Shown piece by piece: positions 6,719 through 13,555 of a stretch of 16,507 bases of DNA. The DNA is from Nitrososphaerota archaeon (lineage in GTDB: Archaea; Thermoproteota; Nitrososphaeria; Nitrososphaerales; Nitrosopumilaceae). The DNA is taken from NCBI GenBank assembly GCA_018263495.1, contig JAANXC010000019.1, forward strand, positions 1-16,507, written 5' to 3'. The notes beneath the pieces were generated by a model that searched no databases, was not told the origin of the DNA, and worked only from the letters and a program-made list of their open reading frames with translations. Made by a program: the position numbers and the translations under genes. The first letter of the stretch is position 1. Every line of letters starts with the position of its first letter.

Positions 6719-7902
6719 TATTAAAAAATATCAGCATACTGTATGGAAATAATTTAAAATTTATAGAGAAAACAAATGTGCTGATCACTGATAATACATT
6801 TCAAAAAATTAGTTCTAAAATTAAACCTACTAAACATAAAGTTGTAAACTGTGATGGTCTTTTACTAATTCCAGGTTTAATTAATTCACATACACATATT
6901 GGTGATTCAATTGCAAAAGATATAGCTCTGGATAAGGATCCCGATTCTAAAATCAATCCTATTTTCGGAATTAAACAAAAAATTCTCAAAGAAACTAATC
7001 CGAAAAAACTAATTCATTACATGAGAAAAACTGTGAAATCTATGCTAAAAAAAGGAACAACTACATTTGTTGATTTTAGAGAGGGTGGATTAGATGGGGT
7101 TTTACTTATGCAAAAGGCACTATCAGACATTCCAATTCGTTCCATAATACTAGGTAGGATAGAATACTATCAATCCAAAGACCAGATCAAAAGAAACATA
7201 CCAATTCCACAATCATATCAAAATCAAATAGACGCATTGTTAAAAAATTGTGATGGAATAGGAATCAGCGGCTCGAATGAAAATAGTGATTCTTCTCTGA
7301 AACAATTTTCTAAAACAAAAAAGATTCGTGCTATACATTGTGCAGAAACTAAGCAAAGTTATTTGAAATCAAAGCAAACTACAAGAAAAACTGAGCCAAT
7401 GCGTTCCATGTTGCTAAAACCAGATTTTCTTGTACATATGACATATGCATCAAAAAGTGATCTGAATATGGTATCCAAAAAAACAAGAGGCATAATTGTT
7501 TGTCCCCGTGCAAATGCATCTTTAGCTGAGGGAATTCCAAATGTTGTTCAAATGATGGAAATGAATTGTAATATAGCAATTGGAACTGACAACGTAATGA
7601 TTAATTCACCTGATTTATTCAGAGAAATGGACTTTTTATGGAAGGCAAGTATGGGTATTCATCAAAAACGCATTGAACCAAAAAATATTCTAAAAATGGT
7701 TACTGTCAATGCAGGAAAATTACTAGATAAAAAAATAGGGTGTATCAAAGAAGGTTATTTGGCGGACGCTGTTTTTATTAAAAAGAATGACTTGGATCTT
7801 GATCCCTTGCAAAACCCACATGCATCTATTGTTCATAGAGCAAATGAAAATTCTATTCAGGCTGTAATGATTGGAGGTGATATAGTTCATGGGAAGATTT
7901 AG
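6715..7902 (+). CDS. Amidohydrolase, deaminase-type; candidate missing riboflavin-pathway enzyme
   Basis: This is a 395-aa member of the metal-dependent amidohydrolase superfamily (SsnA/TrzN/MtaD-like). An N-terminal small beta domain (about 1-50) is followed by a TIM barrel with H59 and H61 (SHTHIGD), H208 in HCAET, H241 in VHMTYAS and D292 in IGTDN, then a C-terminal beta segment. H208-x-x-E211 is the HxxE pattern found in cyclic-amidine deaminases such as MTA/SAH and guanine deaminases. It overlaps arfA by 4 nt and arfC by 14 nt, so its product almost certainly acts in riboflavin synthesis. Inference: it deaminates the 2-amino group of the ribitylaminopyrimidine, a step lacking an assigned archaeal enzyme as far as I know, or it hydrolyses the formamide in place of the creatininase-like ArfB. 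A nucleoside or SAH deaminase is the alternative. Confidence 0.85.
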   Translation: MILKNISILYGNNLKFIEKTNVLITDNTFQKISSKIKPTKHKVVNCDGLLLIPGLINSHTHIGDSIAKDIALDKDPDSKINPIFGIKQKILKETNPKKLIHYMRKTVKSMLKKGTTTFVDFREGGLDGVLLMQKALSDIPIRSIILGRIEYYQSKDQIKRNIPIPQSYQNQIDALLKNCDGIGISGSNENSDSSLKQFSKTKKIRAIHCAETKQSYLKSKQTTRKTEPMRSMLLKPDFLVHMTYASKSDLNMVSKKTRGIIVCPRANASLAEGIPNVVQMMEMNCNIAIGTDNVMINSPDLFREMDFLWKASMGIHQKRIEPKNILKMVTVNAGKLLDKKIGCIKEGYLADAVFIKKNDLDLDPLQNPHASIVHRANENSIQAVMIGGDIVHGKI

Positions 7903-8542
7903 ATCATATGTAATATTCAGCGCTGCAATCACCTTAGATGGAAAGCTAGCAACACGAACTGGTGATTCAAAACTTTCCTCAAAAGCGGATAAAAACAGAG
8001 TTCATAGATTAAGAAGTAAAGTTGATGCGATTCTAATTGGAAAGAATACCGCCAAACTTGATGATCCAGTTTTATCTGCGCATAACGCAAAGAAAAAAAA
8101 CCCAATACGTATAATTCTTGATTCAAATGCAACAATCAAAAACAATTCAAGAATTTTAAGAACCAGTTCAAAAATACCTACAATTATTGTAGTAGGAGAA
8201 AGAGCATCCAAAAAGAACCTACAAAGATTAGAAAAACTTCCTGTTCAGATTATAATCTGTGGGAAAGATAGGATAAACATAAAAAAATTACTCATATCGT
8301 TAAGAAAACAAGGGATAAAAAAAATTCTAGTTGAGGGTGGTGGGGCAACAAACTGGGCATTTGTGAAAGAAGACCTAATAGACGAAGCTATGATTACAAT
8401 CACACCTTATCTTGTAGGAGGCATTAATGCCACAACATTAGTAGACGGTGATGGATTTTCAACAATCACAAAATCAATAAAACTTAAACTAAAAAACGTT
8501 GTAAAAATGAAAAATGAAGTTGTACTACACTATGAAAACTAA
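7889..8542 (+). CDS. arfC: 2,5-diamino-6-ribosylamino-pyrimidinone 5'-phosphate reductase
   Basis: This NAD(P)H-dependent enzyme reduces the ribosyl side chain to ribityl in riboflavin synthesis, the archaeal/fungal counterpart of the RibD reductase domain. The 217-aa product has the dihydrofolate reductase-like fold: FSAAITLDGKLAT near the N-terminus, the substrate-binding IGKNTAKLDDPVL, PIRIILDSN, and LVEGGGATNW as the nucleotide-binding glycine loop. There is no N-terminal RibD deaminase domain, so deamination must come from another protein. The start lies inside the amidohydrolase gene (14-nt overlap). Its stop overlaps the stop of the convergent tfe gene by 4 bp. Confidence 0.94.
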   Translation: MGRFRSYVIFSAAITLDGKLATRTGDSKLSSKADKNRVHRLRSKVDAILIGKNTAKLDDPVLSAHNAKKKNPIRIILDSNATIKNNSRILRTSSKIPTIIVVGERASKKNLQRLEKLPVQIIICGKDRINIKKLLISLRKQGIKKILVEGGGATNWAFVKEDLIDEAMITITPYLVGGINATTLVDGDGFSTITKSIKLKLKNVVKMKNEVVLHYEN

Positions 8543-9057
8543 CTTTGCATTTCTTTTTTCATCTTATCAATTTGTTTAGCAAATGCCTTTTGTGATTTCT
8601 CATTTTTCTTGAGGTTTAAAACCCCACCACACGATGGGCATTTAAAAAATTCATCAAGAGCATCTTCAAATGTTATTCTTGTGCAATCATCATTTCCACA
8701 ATGATAAAACTGTGATGAATTTTCATAATCTAATCTCTGTTGAAGTCTCTCTGAAATCTTTTTTTTCTGATTCTCAATAAAGTTCTCAACCTCATCTCTT
8801 CTAGAACGCCAACGGTAGACAAACCAGCCTTTTCTTTCATCTTTCACTCTAACTCCAGTAATGAGAGCCTTGCCAAAAAGATCATAGAGTACTTTTCGAA
8901 CCATGTTAATTCTTAAACCAGTTGAACTTGCAATTTCTTCATCTGTTGCATCCTGTGATTTTAAGAGTGACCTTGCAACCTTGAGGTACTCATCACCACC
9001 AATCATATACGAAATTTTCACAAATGGATCTTCGTATTTGTCAATCAACAGAAACAA
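8539..9057 (-). CDS. tfe: Transcription factor E alpha subunit (TFE)
   Basis: This is the archaeal homologue of the TFIIE alpha N-terminal half. It helps RNA polymerase open promoter DNA. The 172-aa protein has a winged-helix domain (about 10-75, with EEIASSTGLRINMVRKVLYDLFGKALI), a charged coiled linker, and a C4 zinc ribbon (CGNDDC ... CPSC). The basic tail QIDKMKKEMQS follows. The longest frame starts with TTG at 9057, but a second in-frame TTG at 9048 lies at better distance from an AAGGA motif (9058-9062) and fits the family start just before the EDPFVKISYMIGG segment. It is the last gene of the minus-strand unit, 3 nt after trm56. Confidence 0.93.
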   Translation of the reverse strand: MFLLIDKYEDPFVKISYMIGGDEYLKVARSLLKSQDATDEEIASSTGLRINMVRKVLYDLFGKALITGVRVKDERKGWFVYRWRSRRDEVENFIENQKKKISERLQQRLDYENSSQFYHCGNDDCTRITFEDALDEFFKCPSCGGVLNLKKNEKSQKAFAKQIDKMKKEMQS

Positions 9058-9060
9058 TCC

Positions 9061-9606
9061 TTATTTTCCATTATTAATCAGTTTTTTATTCACCCTAACA
9101 TCTTTGCCTTGTTCCTGAGGAATTATAGTTCTCTCTGGATTCTCAAACTTGAATTCAAACTGTTTTCCCTGTTGAATACGGTCCAATAGTACGCCCAAAG
9201 CACTCACTTCTGAGTGTGGTTGACTACCAACTGCCACATTATAGTCTGCCAATTCGTAGATCTCTCTTGGAACTTTCTCAGCTCCAACTACAATCATAAT
9301 TTTGTCTTCATTTCGTATTTTTGTTTCAATATTATTGATATTCTGACCATACATTGTAAGATGAACAATTTTTATCGCTGCATTTTTCTTTTCCTTAATA
9401 ATTTTTTTCCATTCTGAAATAATTTCAATTTTAAAATTACCGCCCCAAGTTTTGTTAATGTCAGAAATAGTACGCTTTATCTCAGGATTTACTTCATTCA
9501 TATAGATTTTTTGTGCACCAAATGATCTTGCAACTAGAGCTACATGAGTAGTAACTCTATCATCTCTAACAACCCGTTGACCAATTCTTAGAACTTCAAT
9601 TTCCAT
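9061..9606 (-). CDS. trm56: tRNA (cytidine-56 2'-O)-methyltransferase
   Basis: This SPOUT-class methyltransferase, specific to archaea, methylates the ribose of C56 in the T-loop of tRNAs using S-adenosylmethionine. The 181-aa form starts at the ATG at 9604-9606. It gives MEIEVLRIGQRVVRDDRVTTHVALVARSFGA (in parts), the conserved family start, and has a GGAG Shine-Dalgarno 9 nt upstream. A longer frame to 9666 exists but its first 20 codons lie inside hflX and do not look conserved. Other motifs are VHLTMYGQNI and the SAM-binding trefoil-knot segments IMIVVGAEKVPREIYELADYN and SQPHSEVSALGVLLDR. It overlaps the hflX end by 11 nt. Confidence 0.94.
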   Translation of the reverse strand: MEIEVLRIGQRVVRDDRVTTHVALVARSFGAQKIYMNEVNPEIKRTISDINKTWGGNFKIEIISEWKKIIKEKKNAAIKIVHLTMYGQNINNIETKIRNEDKIMIVVGAEKVPREIYELADYNVAVGSQPHSEVSALGVLLDRIQQGKQFEFKFENPERTIIPQEQGKDVRVNKKLINNGK

Positions 9607-10705
9607 AGGTTTTTGCTCCAACTTTATCATTATTCTGTGATATGTCATTTTGAAAAACGTTACCAATTATTTTTTCAAGTTTATCCATATTTTTTCCTGT
9701 AACTGCAGAAATATCAATCCATTTTTTACTTCCCTTTAATTCTAAGTAATCGACTATGTCTAAAATTTCATCGTCATCTAACAATTCTGATTTATTTAAA
9801 GCGAAAACCAGCTTGTTTGATTCTACACCAATTTCATTTAATGTTGTGTAGCAACTTTTGAATTTTTTTCGTAATTCATCTAGGTTATCACTTGCATCAA
9901 TTACAAATATTATAACATCCGTATACAATAATTCTTCTAGTGTGGATTTGAAAGCTTCAATCATATATGCTGGAAGCTTGCTGATAAATCCTACAGTGTC
10001 CGAAATCAATGCAATTTCTCGGTTTATCATTACTCTACGAACAGTAGTTGAAAGAGTTGTAAACAGCTCATCGTTTTTTTCTTGTTGTTCTCCTGTTAAT
10101 GCATTGAATAATGTAGTTTTACCTGCTGAAGTATATCCCGCAAGTGAAATTGTCTTGAAACCAAGCCGTTTTCTTGCTTGTCTATGAAGTTTACGTTGTT
10201 TTCCTGACTTTACCAGTTTTGATTTGATGTTAATCATTCTTTTTTTGATTTCGTTATAGTATACATCAACTTCAAATGTTCCAAGGCCCATAAATCCTGG
10301 CTGTTCACCTTTTTTTGAAAGTCTTACTTTTTCTTTAGCTCTTGACATATCATAGCGTGCCTGCGCCAGTTTAACTTGAAGCTTAGATTCAGCACTGGAA
10401 GATCTTTTCTCAAATATTTGTAAAATCAAAGCTTCTCTATCCAATATTTCCATTTTAAGCTCGGAAGCCAGATTATAGTTCTGGCTTGGCTTTAATATCT
10501 CATCAAAAACTATCACATCCGGTTTTACCGTAGATATGATTTCTTTAAGATCTTCAATTTTACCACCACTCAAGCCATATTTTGGCTTCTGCAGGAAGTT
10601 TTGTTTTATGACATGCTTTACTTTATAGTCAGCCGACTCACAAAGAGCTATTGCCTCATCAATTATATCATCTTGATCATATGTAATTAAAACAGCTGAA
10701 TTCAT
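9596..10705 (-). CDS. hflX: GTPase HflX
   Basis: This is a ribosome-associated GTPase of the OBG-HflX group that binds or splits 50S/70S particles under stress in the bacteria studied. The 369-aa protein has the HflX N-terminal domain (about 1-110, including VDVIVFDEIL-type strands and the ALILQIFEKRSSS segment), a helical basic linker, and the G domain. G1 is GYTSAGKTT (190-198), G3 is DTVGF (236-240), G4 is NKSE (304-307) and G5 is ISAVTG (332-337). G4 reads NKxE rather than the canonical NKxD. There is no extended C-terminal domain. It begins 10 nt after the PhoU-like gene and overlaps trm56. Confidence 0.94.
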   Translation of the reverse strand: MNSAVLITYDQDDIIDEAIALCESADYKVKHVIKQNFLQKPKYGLSGGKIEDLKEIISTVKPDVIVFDEILKPSQNYNLASELKMEILDREALILQIFEKRSSSAESKLQVKLAQARYDMSRAKEKVRLSKKGEQPGFMGLGTFEVDVYYNEIKKRMINIKSKLVKSGKQRKLHRQARKRLGFKTISLAGYTSAGKTTLFNALTGEQQEKNDELFTTLSTTVRRVMINREIALISDTVGFISKLPAYMIEAFKSTLEELLYTDVIIFVIDASDNLDELRKKFKSCYTTLNEIGVESNKLVFALNKSELLDDDEILDIVDYLELKGSKKWIDISAVTGKNMDKLEKIIGNVFQNDISQNNDKVGAKTYGN

Positions 10706-10715
10706 CGCTAAAACT

Positions 10716-11762
10716 CTACATTTTTGGTTTTGTGAGAATTTTTTCTATATTCATGTTTAAAACAATTTCCCCAATGTCGCTTGCATATTCTGCAACTCTT
10801 TTTACATTCTCCACAATTTTTCTAATTCTAAAAATTTCCTCCTCATCTTTACTTGTTTTCAAATTGTCCAATATTCTTTTTTCATATTTTTGGATATTAT
10901 TTGCACTTTCAATTGATTTCTCTGCTTGGTCATAGTCTTTTTTGAATAAGGCTAGGCATGCATCATCAATTACTGAAATCGCATAACTACTCATTTCCTG
11001 TATTCTATCAAAGTTTTTTCCTTGTATGGGAGTTTTATAATCTAAAACATCCTGCGATAGTCTTACCGCATGATCACCCAATCTTTCCACGTTTTTAATA
11101 ACAACTCTGTAACCAAGGCAATCACGTGCATTATCAAATCCCATTTCCTTTAACATGTGATCATTTTCAATTGCAATTGCAAGCTGCCTAGTGATGTAAA
11201 ATCCAAATCTATCTACATCATCGTCACTATTGATTACTTCTTTTGCAAGTTCTTCATTTCCTTCCTTTATTGCAATTAATGCATCATCTAGCATTGATTT
11301 TGCTAACAACATCATTCTTTTGAAAGCTGCATCAACTGATAGTTCTACCAAATTAATTAGAATTTGAACAGTTATACCATCTGATGAATCAGCGGTTATT
11401 TCTGTACCCATCAAAATTTTCTTAACAGCATTTCTAATTCCAATTCTTTGTGATGGTGTAATTCGTCCTACTCTAGGCTTGATGCTGATTGTCTTAAAGT
11501 GAAGAAAGTATAATGAAACTAATTTTCTTACTACAGTTGATGTTTCTTCCGTTGGTTCAATTTCAATTGTGGCTGTTTCAGTTTGGTCTTTTTTTCTAGT
11601 ATTGTATGGCGTAACATGTAAGCTGGAAATTCCTTTTCGACCTACTGAAACTTGATCTCCCTGCTTTAGGCCTAGATCAGTAATCCATTGTTTGGGCAGA
11701 GAAATAATGTAAGTGGATTTACCTGTAAACTGGATTTTTCTAGTTTCTTCACCAGATGACAT
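10716..11762 (-). CDS. PhoU-like protein with N-terminal AbrB/SpoVT domain
   Basis: This is an archaeal phosphate-uptake-regulator-type protein of 348 aa. An N-terminal swapped-hairpin AbrB/SpoVT DNA-binding domain (about 5-50, with STYIISLPKQWITDLGLKQGDQVSV) is followed by two helical PhoU repeats (about 120-230 and 240-340; VKNVERLGDHAVRLSQDV and IVENVKRVAEYASDIGEIV are the paired E-R-x-x-D/A metal-binding helices). PhoU proteins usually act on Pst phosphate transport; no pst genes lie in this window. The AbrB fusion suggests a DNA-binding regulator. A TATA box at 11784-11791 and a 14-bp palindrome spanning the start codon suggest a leaderless, possibly self-controlled gene. It heads the minus-strand unit with hflX, trm56 and tfe. 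Confidence 0.88.
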   Translation of the reverse strand: MSSGEETRKIQFTGKSTYIISLPKQWITDLGLKQGDQVSVGRKGISSLHVTPYNTRKKDQTETATIEIEPTEETSTVVRKLVSLYFLHFKTISIKPRVGRITPSQRIGIRNAVKKILMGTEITADSSDGITVQILINLVELSVDAAFKRMMLLAKSMLDDALIAIKEGNEELAKEVINSDDDVDRFGFYITRQLAIAIENDHMLKEMGFDNARDCLGYRVVIKNVERLGDHAVRLSQDVLDYKTPIQGKNFDRIQEMSSYAISVIDDACLALFKKDYDQAEKSIESANNIQKYEKRILDNLKTSKDEEEIFRIRKIVENVKRVAEYASDIGEIVLNMNIEKILTKPKM

Positions 11763-11774
11763 AACTATAGTTAT
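11761..11774. promoter_or_regulatory. Perfect 14-bp palindrome at PhoU-like gene start
   Basis: ATAACTATAGTTAT is identical to its reverse complement. It begins within the start codon of the minus-strand gene and covers the expected transcription start. A protein bound here would block initiation, so it may be an operator. No binding protein is known from the sequence. Confidence 0.4.
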
Positions 11775-11783
11775 TTCTCTGTT

Positions 11784-11791
11784 CTATATAG
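11784..11791 (-). promoter_or_regulatory. TATA box for the PhoU-hflX-trm56-tfe unit
   Basis: CTATATAG (self-complementary) is centred 26 nt upstream of the minus-strand start at 11762, the ideal archaeal TATA position. A TTCTATAT copy recurs 20 bp away at 11802-11809. The 89-bp gap also holds the promoter of the divergent PUA gene, possibly AATATTTAG at 11823-11831. Confidence 0.5.
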
Positions 11792-11851
11792 ATTAATGGA
11801 ATTCTATATTATAGTACCAACGAATATTTAGATATCTAGGCAAGCATTTGA

Positions 11852-12316
11852 GTGGATCCTGTTTTAAAACTAAAACACACTATTGATGCCCTGTTTGGAG
11901 TAGGCATATCTAGACATTTGCCTAAACAGATAGAATTTTTCTTTTCAAAGAGAACTGGACGAATACGTGAGGTATATCATAAACAGGAACTTCTTTGCAC
12001 ATTACGAATTGATGGTGGACTAGCCATAACACCATATTTTGCTCAAATTCTTATGAAGAGTAAAAAATTCAAGGAAAACTGTCTTGAGATTGACAAAGAC
12101 TCAAAACCATTTGTAGAAGATGGAAGGTCAGTATTTTGTGGTCATGTTGTTTGGTGTGGTAAAAATATCAGAATTCAAAGTGAAGTTCCAGTTCTGTACA
12201 AGAATAAGGTTATTGCAGTAGGAAAGGCCATCCTGTCTTCAGAGACGATGAAGGAACAAAAAATCGGAGTGGCAGTAAAAGTTAGGGATAGTTTAAAAAA
12301 CCAGCCAGAGGGATAG
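11852..12316 (+). CDS. PUA-domain protein (MCT-1/Tma20-like)
   Basis: This 154-aa protein has an N-terminal pre-PUA-like region (about 1-70) and a C-terminal PUA RNA-binding domain (about 75-150). The domain includes FVEDGRSVFCGHVVW, EVPVLYKNKVIAVGKAILS and the usual glycine-rich turns. The architecture resembles archaeal and eukaryotic MCT-1/Tma20 proteins, which bind the small ribosomal subunit, and it lies directly against the NAC gene (its stop is followed immediately by the NAC ATG), which points to a translation role. The start is GTG at 11852; no ATG occurs upstream in frame. A TATA-like AATATTTAG sits about 25 nt before it. Without alignment I cannot exclude a tRNA-guanine-transglycosylase-type PUA partner. 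Confidence 0.82.
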   Translation: MDPVLKLKHTIDALFGVGISRHLPKQIEFFFSKRTGRIREVYHKQELLCTLRIDGGLAITPYFAQILMKSKKFKENCLEIDKDSKPFVEDGRSVFCGHVVWCGKNIRIQSEVPVLYKNKVIAVGKAILSSETMKEQKIGVAVKVRDSLKNQPEG

Positions 12317-12664
12317 ATGAACATGATGCGTGGAGGTAACCGCCAAATGCGAAGAATGATGGATAAGATGGGTCTTGATATGGAAGAGATTCCAAACGTA
12401 CAGGAGGTCATCATTAAGACAGACAAAAAAGAGATTATTATTCCAAAGCCATCTGTTACCGAAATGAAATCAAAAGAAAATTCAATCTTTCAGGTAATTG
12501 CAGAGAGTTTTGAGGAAAAAGAACTTGAAGTGCCCATATTTTCAGAAGATGATATAATGCTAGTCTGTCAACAGGCAAATTGTGATAAAGAGAAGGCTAA
12601 GGATGCTTTGGCTGAGACCAAGGGTGATATTGCCCAGGCGATTCTAAGACTAACCAGTGGTTAA
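12317..12664 (+). CDS. nac: Nascent polypeptide-associated complex protein (aNAC)
   Basis: This archaeal NAC homodimer subunit binds nascent chains at the ribosome exit. The 115-aa protein begins with a Met-rich basic segment (MNMMRGGNRQMRRMMDKMGLD), then the NAC beta-barrel domain (about 20-70, with EVIIKTDKKEIIIPKPSV and the IFQVIAE strand), and a C-terminal UBA domain (about 78-115, with DIMLVCQQANCDKEKAKDALAETKGDIAQAIL). Length and order are standard for archaea. It starts at the base after the PUA gene stop, so the two are co-transcribed. A 10-codon frame overlapping its stop (TAATG at 12662) leads nowhere. Confidence 0.96.
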   Translation: MNMMRGGNRQMRRMMDKMGLDMEEIPNVQEVIIKTDKKEIIIPKPSVTEMKSKENSIFQVIAESFEEKELEVPIFSEDDIMLVCQQANCDKEKAKDALAETKGDIAQAILRLTSG

Positions 12665-12809
12665 TGAGCAAAAACTCTAAATCCATATTCAACTAATGTA
12701 ATTTATCGACTCGCTGAAATCTGTCCATATTGGGATTGCTACCACGTCTGGCAGGACATATTTTGCATTTTCTCAGGCACTAAAATCCATCAAACTAGAC
12801 TATGATTCA

Positions 12810-13358
12810 TTGATTCCAGAAGATATTCAGGAATATGATGGAGATATAATCCTGACCACATTATCAGAGGCACCAAAATCTAGCAAAATTCCAATATTAT
12901 ACGAAGACATTCTAGACTTGGAACCAACAGTGATTGGAGGTTTGATAATGCAAAAACTGGACTCAACTCATTGCTCGGATGAACTGCTGATTGGAATAGA
13001 TCCTGGTAAACGTATAGGCCTCTCTATCTATTATTATGGATGCGAGGTTGAACATTCACTCCATATATCTGTGGAAGATTTGGTATCTCATTTGATACGA
13101 ATTCTTGCTGGACTAAGAGCTAAAAAGAAAATTATCAAAATTGGAAATGGTAATATGAAGATGGCAAAGAATATTACCAATTTACTTAATCTGAGATACT
13201 GTTCAGATTTTGAAATTGAATTTGTTAACGAACAGAATACATCTATCAAAACTAAAAACTACAACCAACGTGGAAAGCGAGATATGCAGTCTGCAAAATA
13301 CATTACACGTCGTGAAGGACCAAGACATATCGTCCTACCGCTGTCAAGAATTGGTTAA
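12810..13358 (+). CDS. RuvX/RuvC-like RNase H-fold protein, N-terminus uncertain
   Basis: The C-terminal two thirds resembles the YqgF/RuvX branch of RuvC-like nucleases. Counted from the TTG at 12810, LLIGIDPGKRIGLS carries D64, FVNEQNTS carries E141 (compare DERLTT), and RGKRDMQSAKYI carries D158 (compare the D-x-x-AA helix). These would be the three metal-binding acids of an active nuclease. The preceding part is an unrecognised alpha/beta segment. The frame stays open back to 12702 and encodes protein-like sequence (HIGIATTSGRTYFAFSQAL) before any ATG, GTG or TTG, so the true protein is probably about 200-217 aa. Coordinates given are the minimal version. It follows NAC on the same strand. 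Function unknown; DNA-junction or rRNA processing is inference. Confidence 0.65.
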   Translation: MIPEDIQEYDGDIILTTLSEAPKSSKIPILYEDILDLEPTVIGGLIMQKLDSTHCSDELLIGIDPGKRIGLSIYYYGCEVEHSLHISVEDLVSHLIRILAGLRAKKKIIKIGNGNMKMAKNITNLLNLRYCSDFEIEFVNEQNTSIKTKNYNQRGKRDMQSAKYITRREGPRHIVLPLSRIG

Positions 13359-13370
13359 AATCTAGATTTT
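13357..13370. repeat. Perfect 14-bp palindrome at gene end
   Basis: AAAATCTAGATTTT is its own reverse complement and starts in the stop codon of the RNase H-fold gene. With the T-runs that follow, it may assist transcription termination, although it lacks a loop. Function is not shown. Confidence 0.3.
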
Positions 13371-13419
13371 TCCTGTAAATTGTTTGTGAATTTCGCAAAA
13401 ACATGTTATTAATATACCT

Positions 13420-13435
13420 TTTTATTATTTTTTTT
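13420..13435 (+). terminator. T-rich terminator after the PUA-NAC-nuclease unit
   Basis: A run of T with only two A interruptions (TTTTTATTATTTTTTT) occurs in the 197-nt gap at 13359-13555. Such runs end archaeal transcripts. The rest of the gap is very AT-rich. I found no RNA gene or box C/D motif in it, only a weak TATA-like ACTTATTATT at 13525-13534, about 27 nt before the next ATG. Confidence 0.4.
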
Positions 13436-13555
13436 GAAAATGCTTCATAAGATTATATAAATCAATGAAATTATTATATATTTTTCTTAGAATATTGAAA
13501 ATTTTCGCGGATCTAACCTTATTAACTTATTATTCCTATAATATATGTAATAAAA

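Noticed and set aside
9607..9666. Longer N-terminus for Trm56
   Set aside because: The extra 20 codons fall within hflX, while the internal ATG has a good Shine-Dalgarno and matches the conserved family start.
9858..10187. A 109-codon plus-strand open frame opposite hflX
   Set aside because: It is the complement of the well-supported HflX G domain and shows no protein-like motifs of its own.
12664..12696. 10-codon frame coupled to the NAC stop by TAATG
   Set aside because: It ends after ten residues and is out of frame with the nuclease-like gene; no support as a gene without a frameshift.
13359..13555. Possible small RNA gene in the AT-rich gap
   Set aside because: I found no box C/D or H/ACA signature, no stable GC-containing hairpin and no tRNA-like fold; only T-runs, a palindrome at the left end and a weak promoter-like element.
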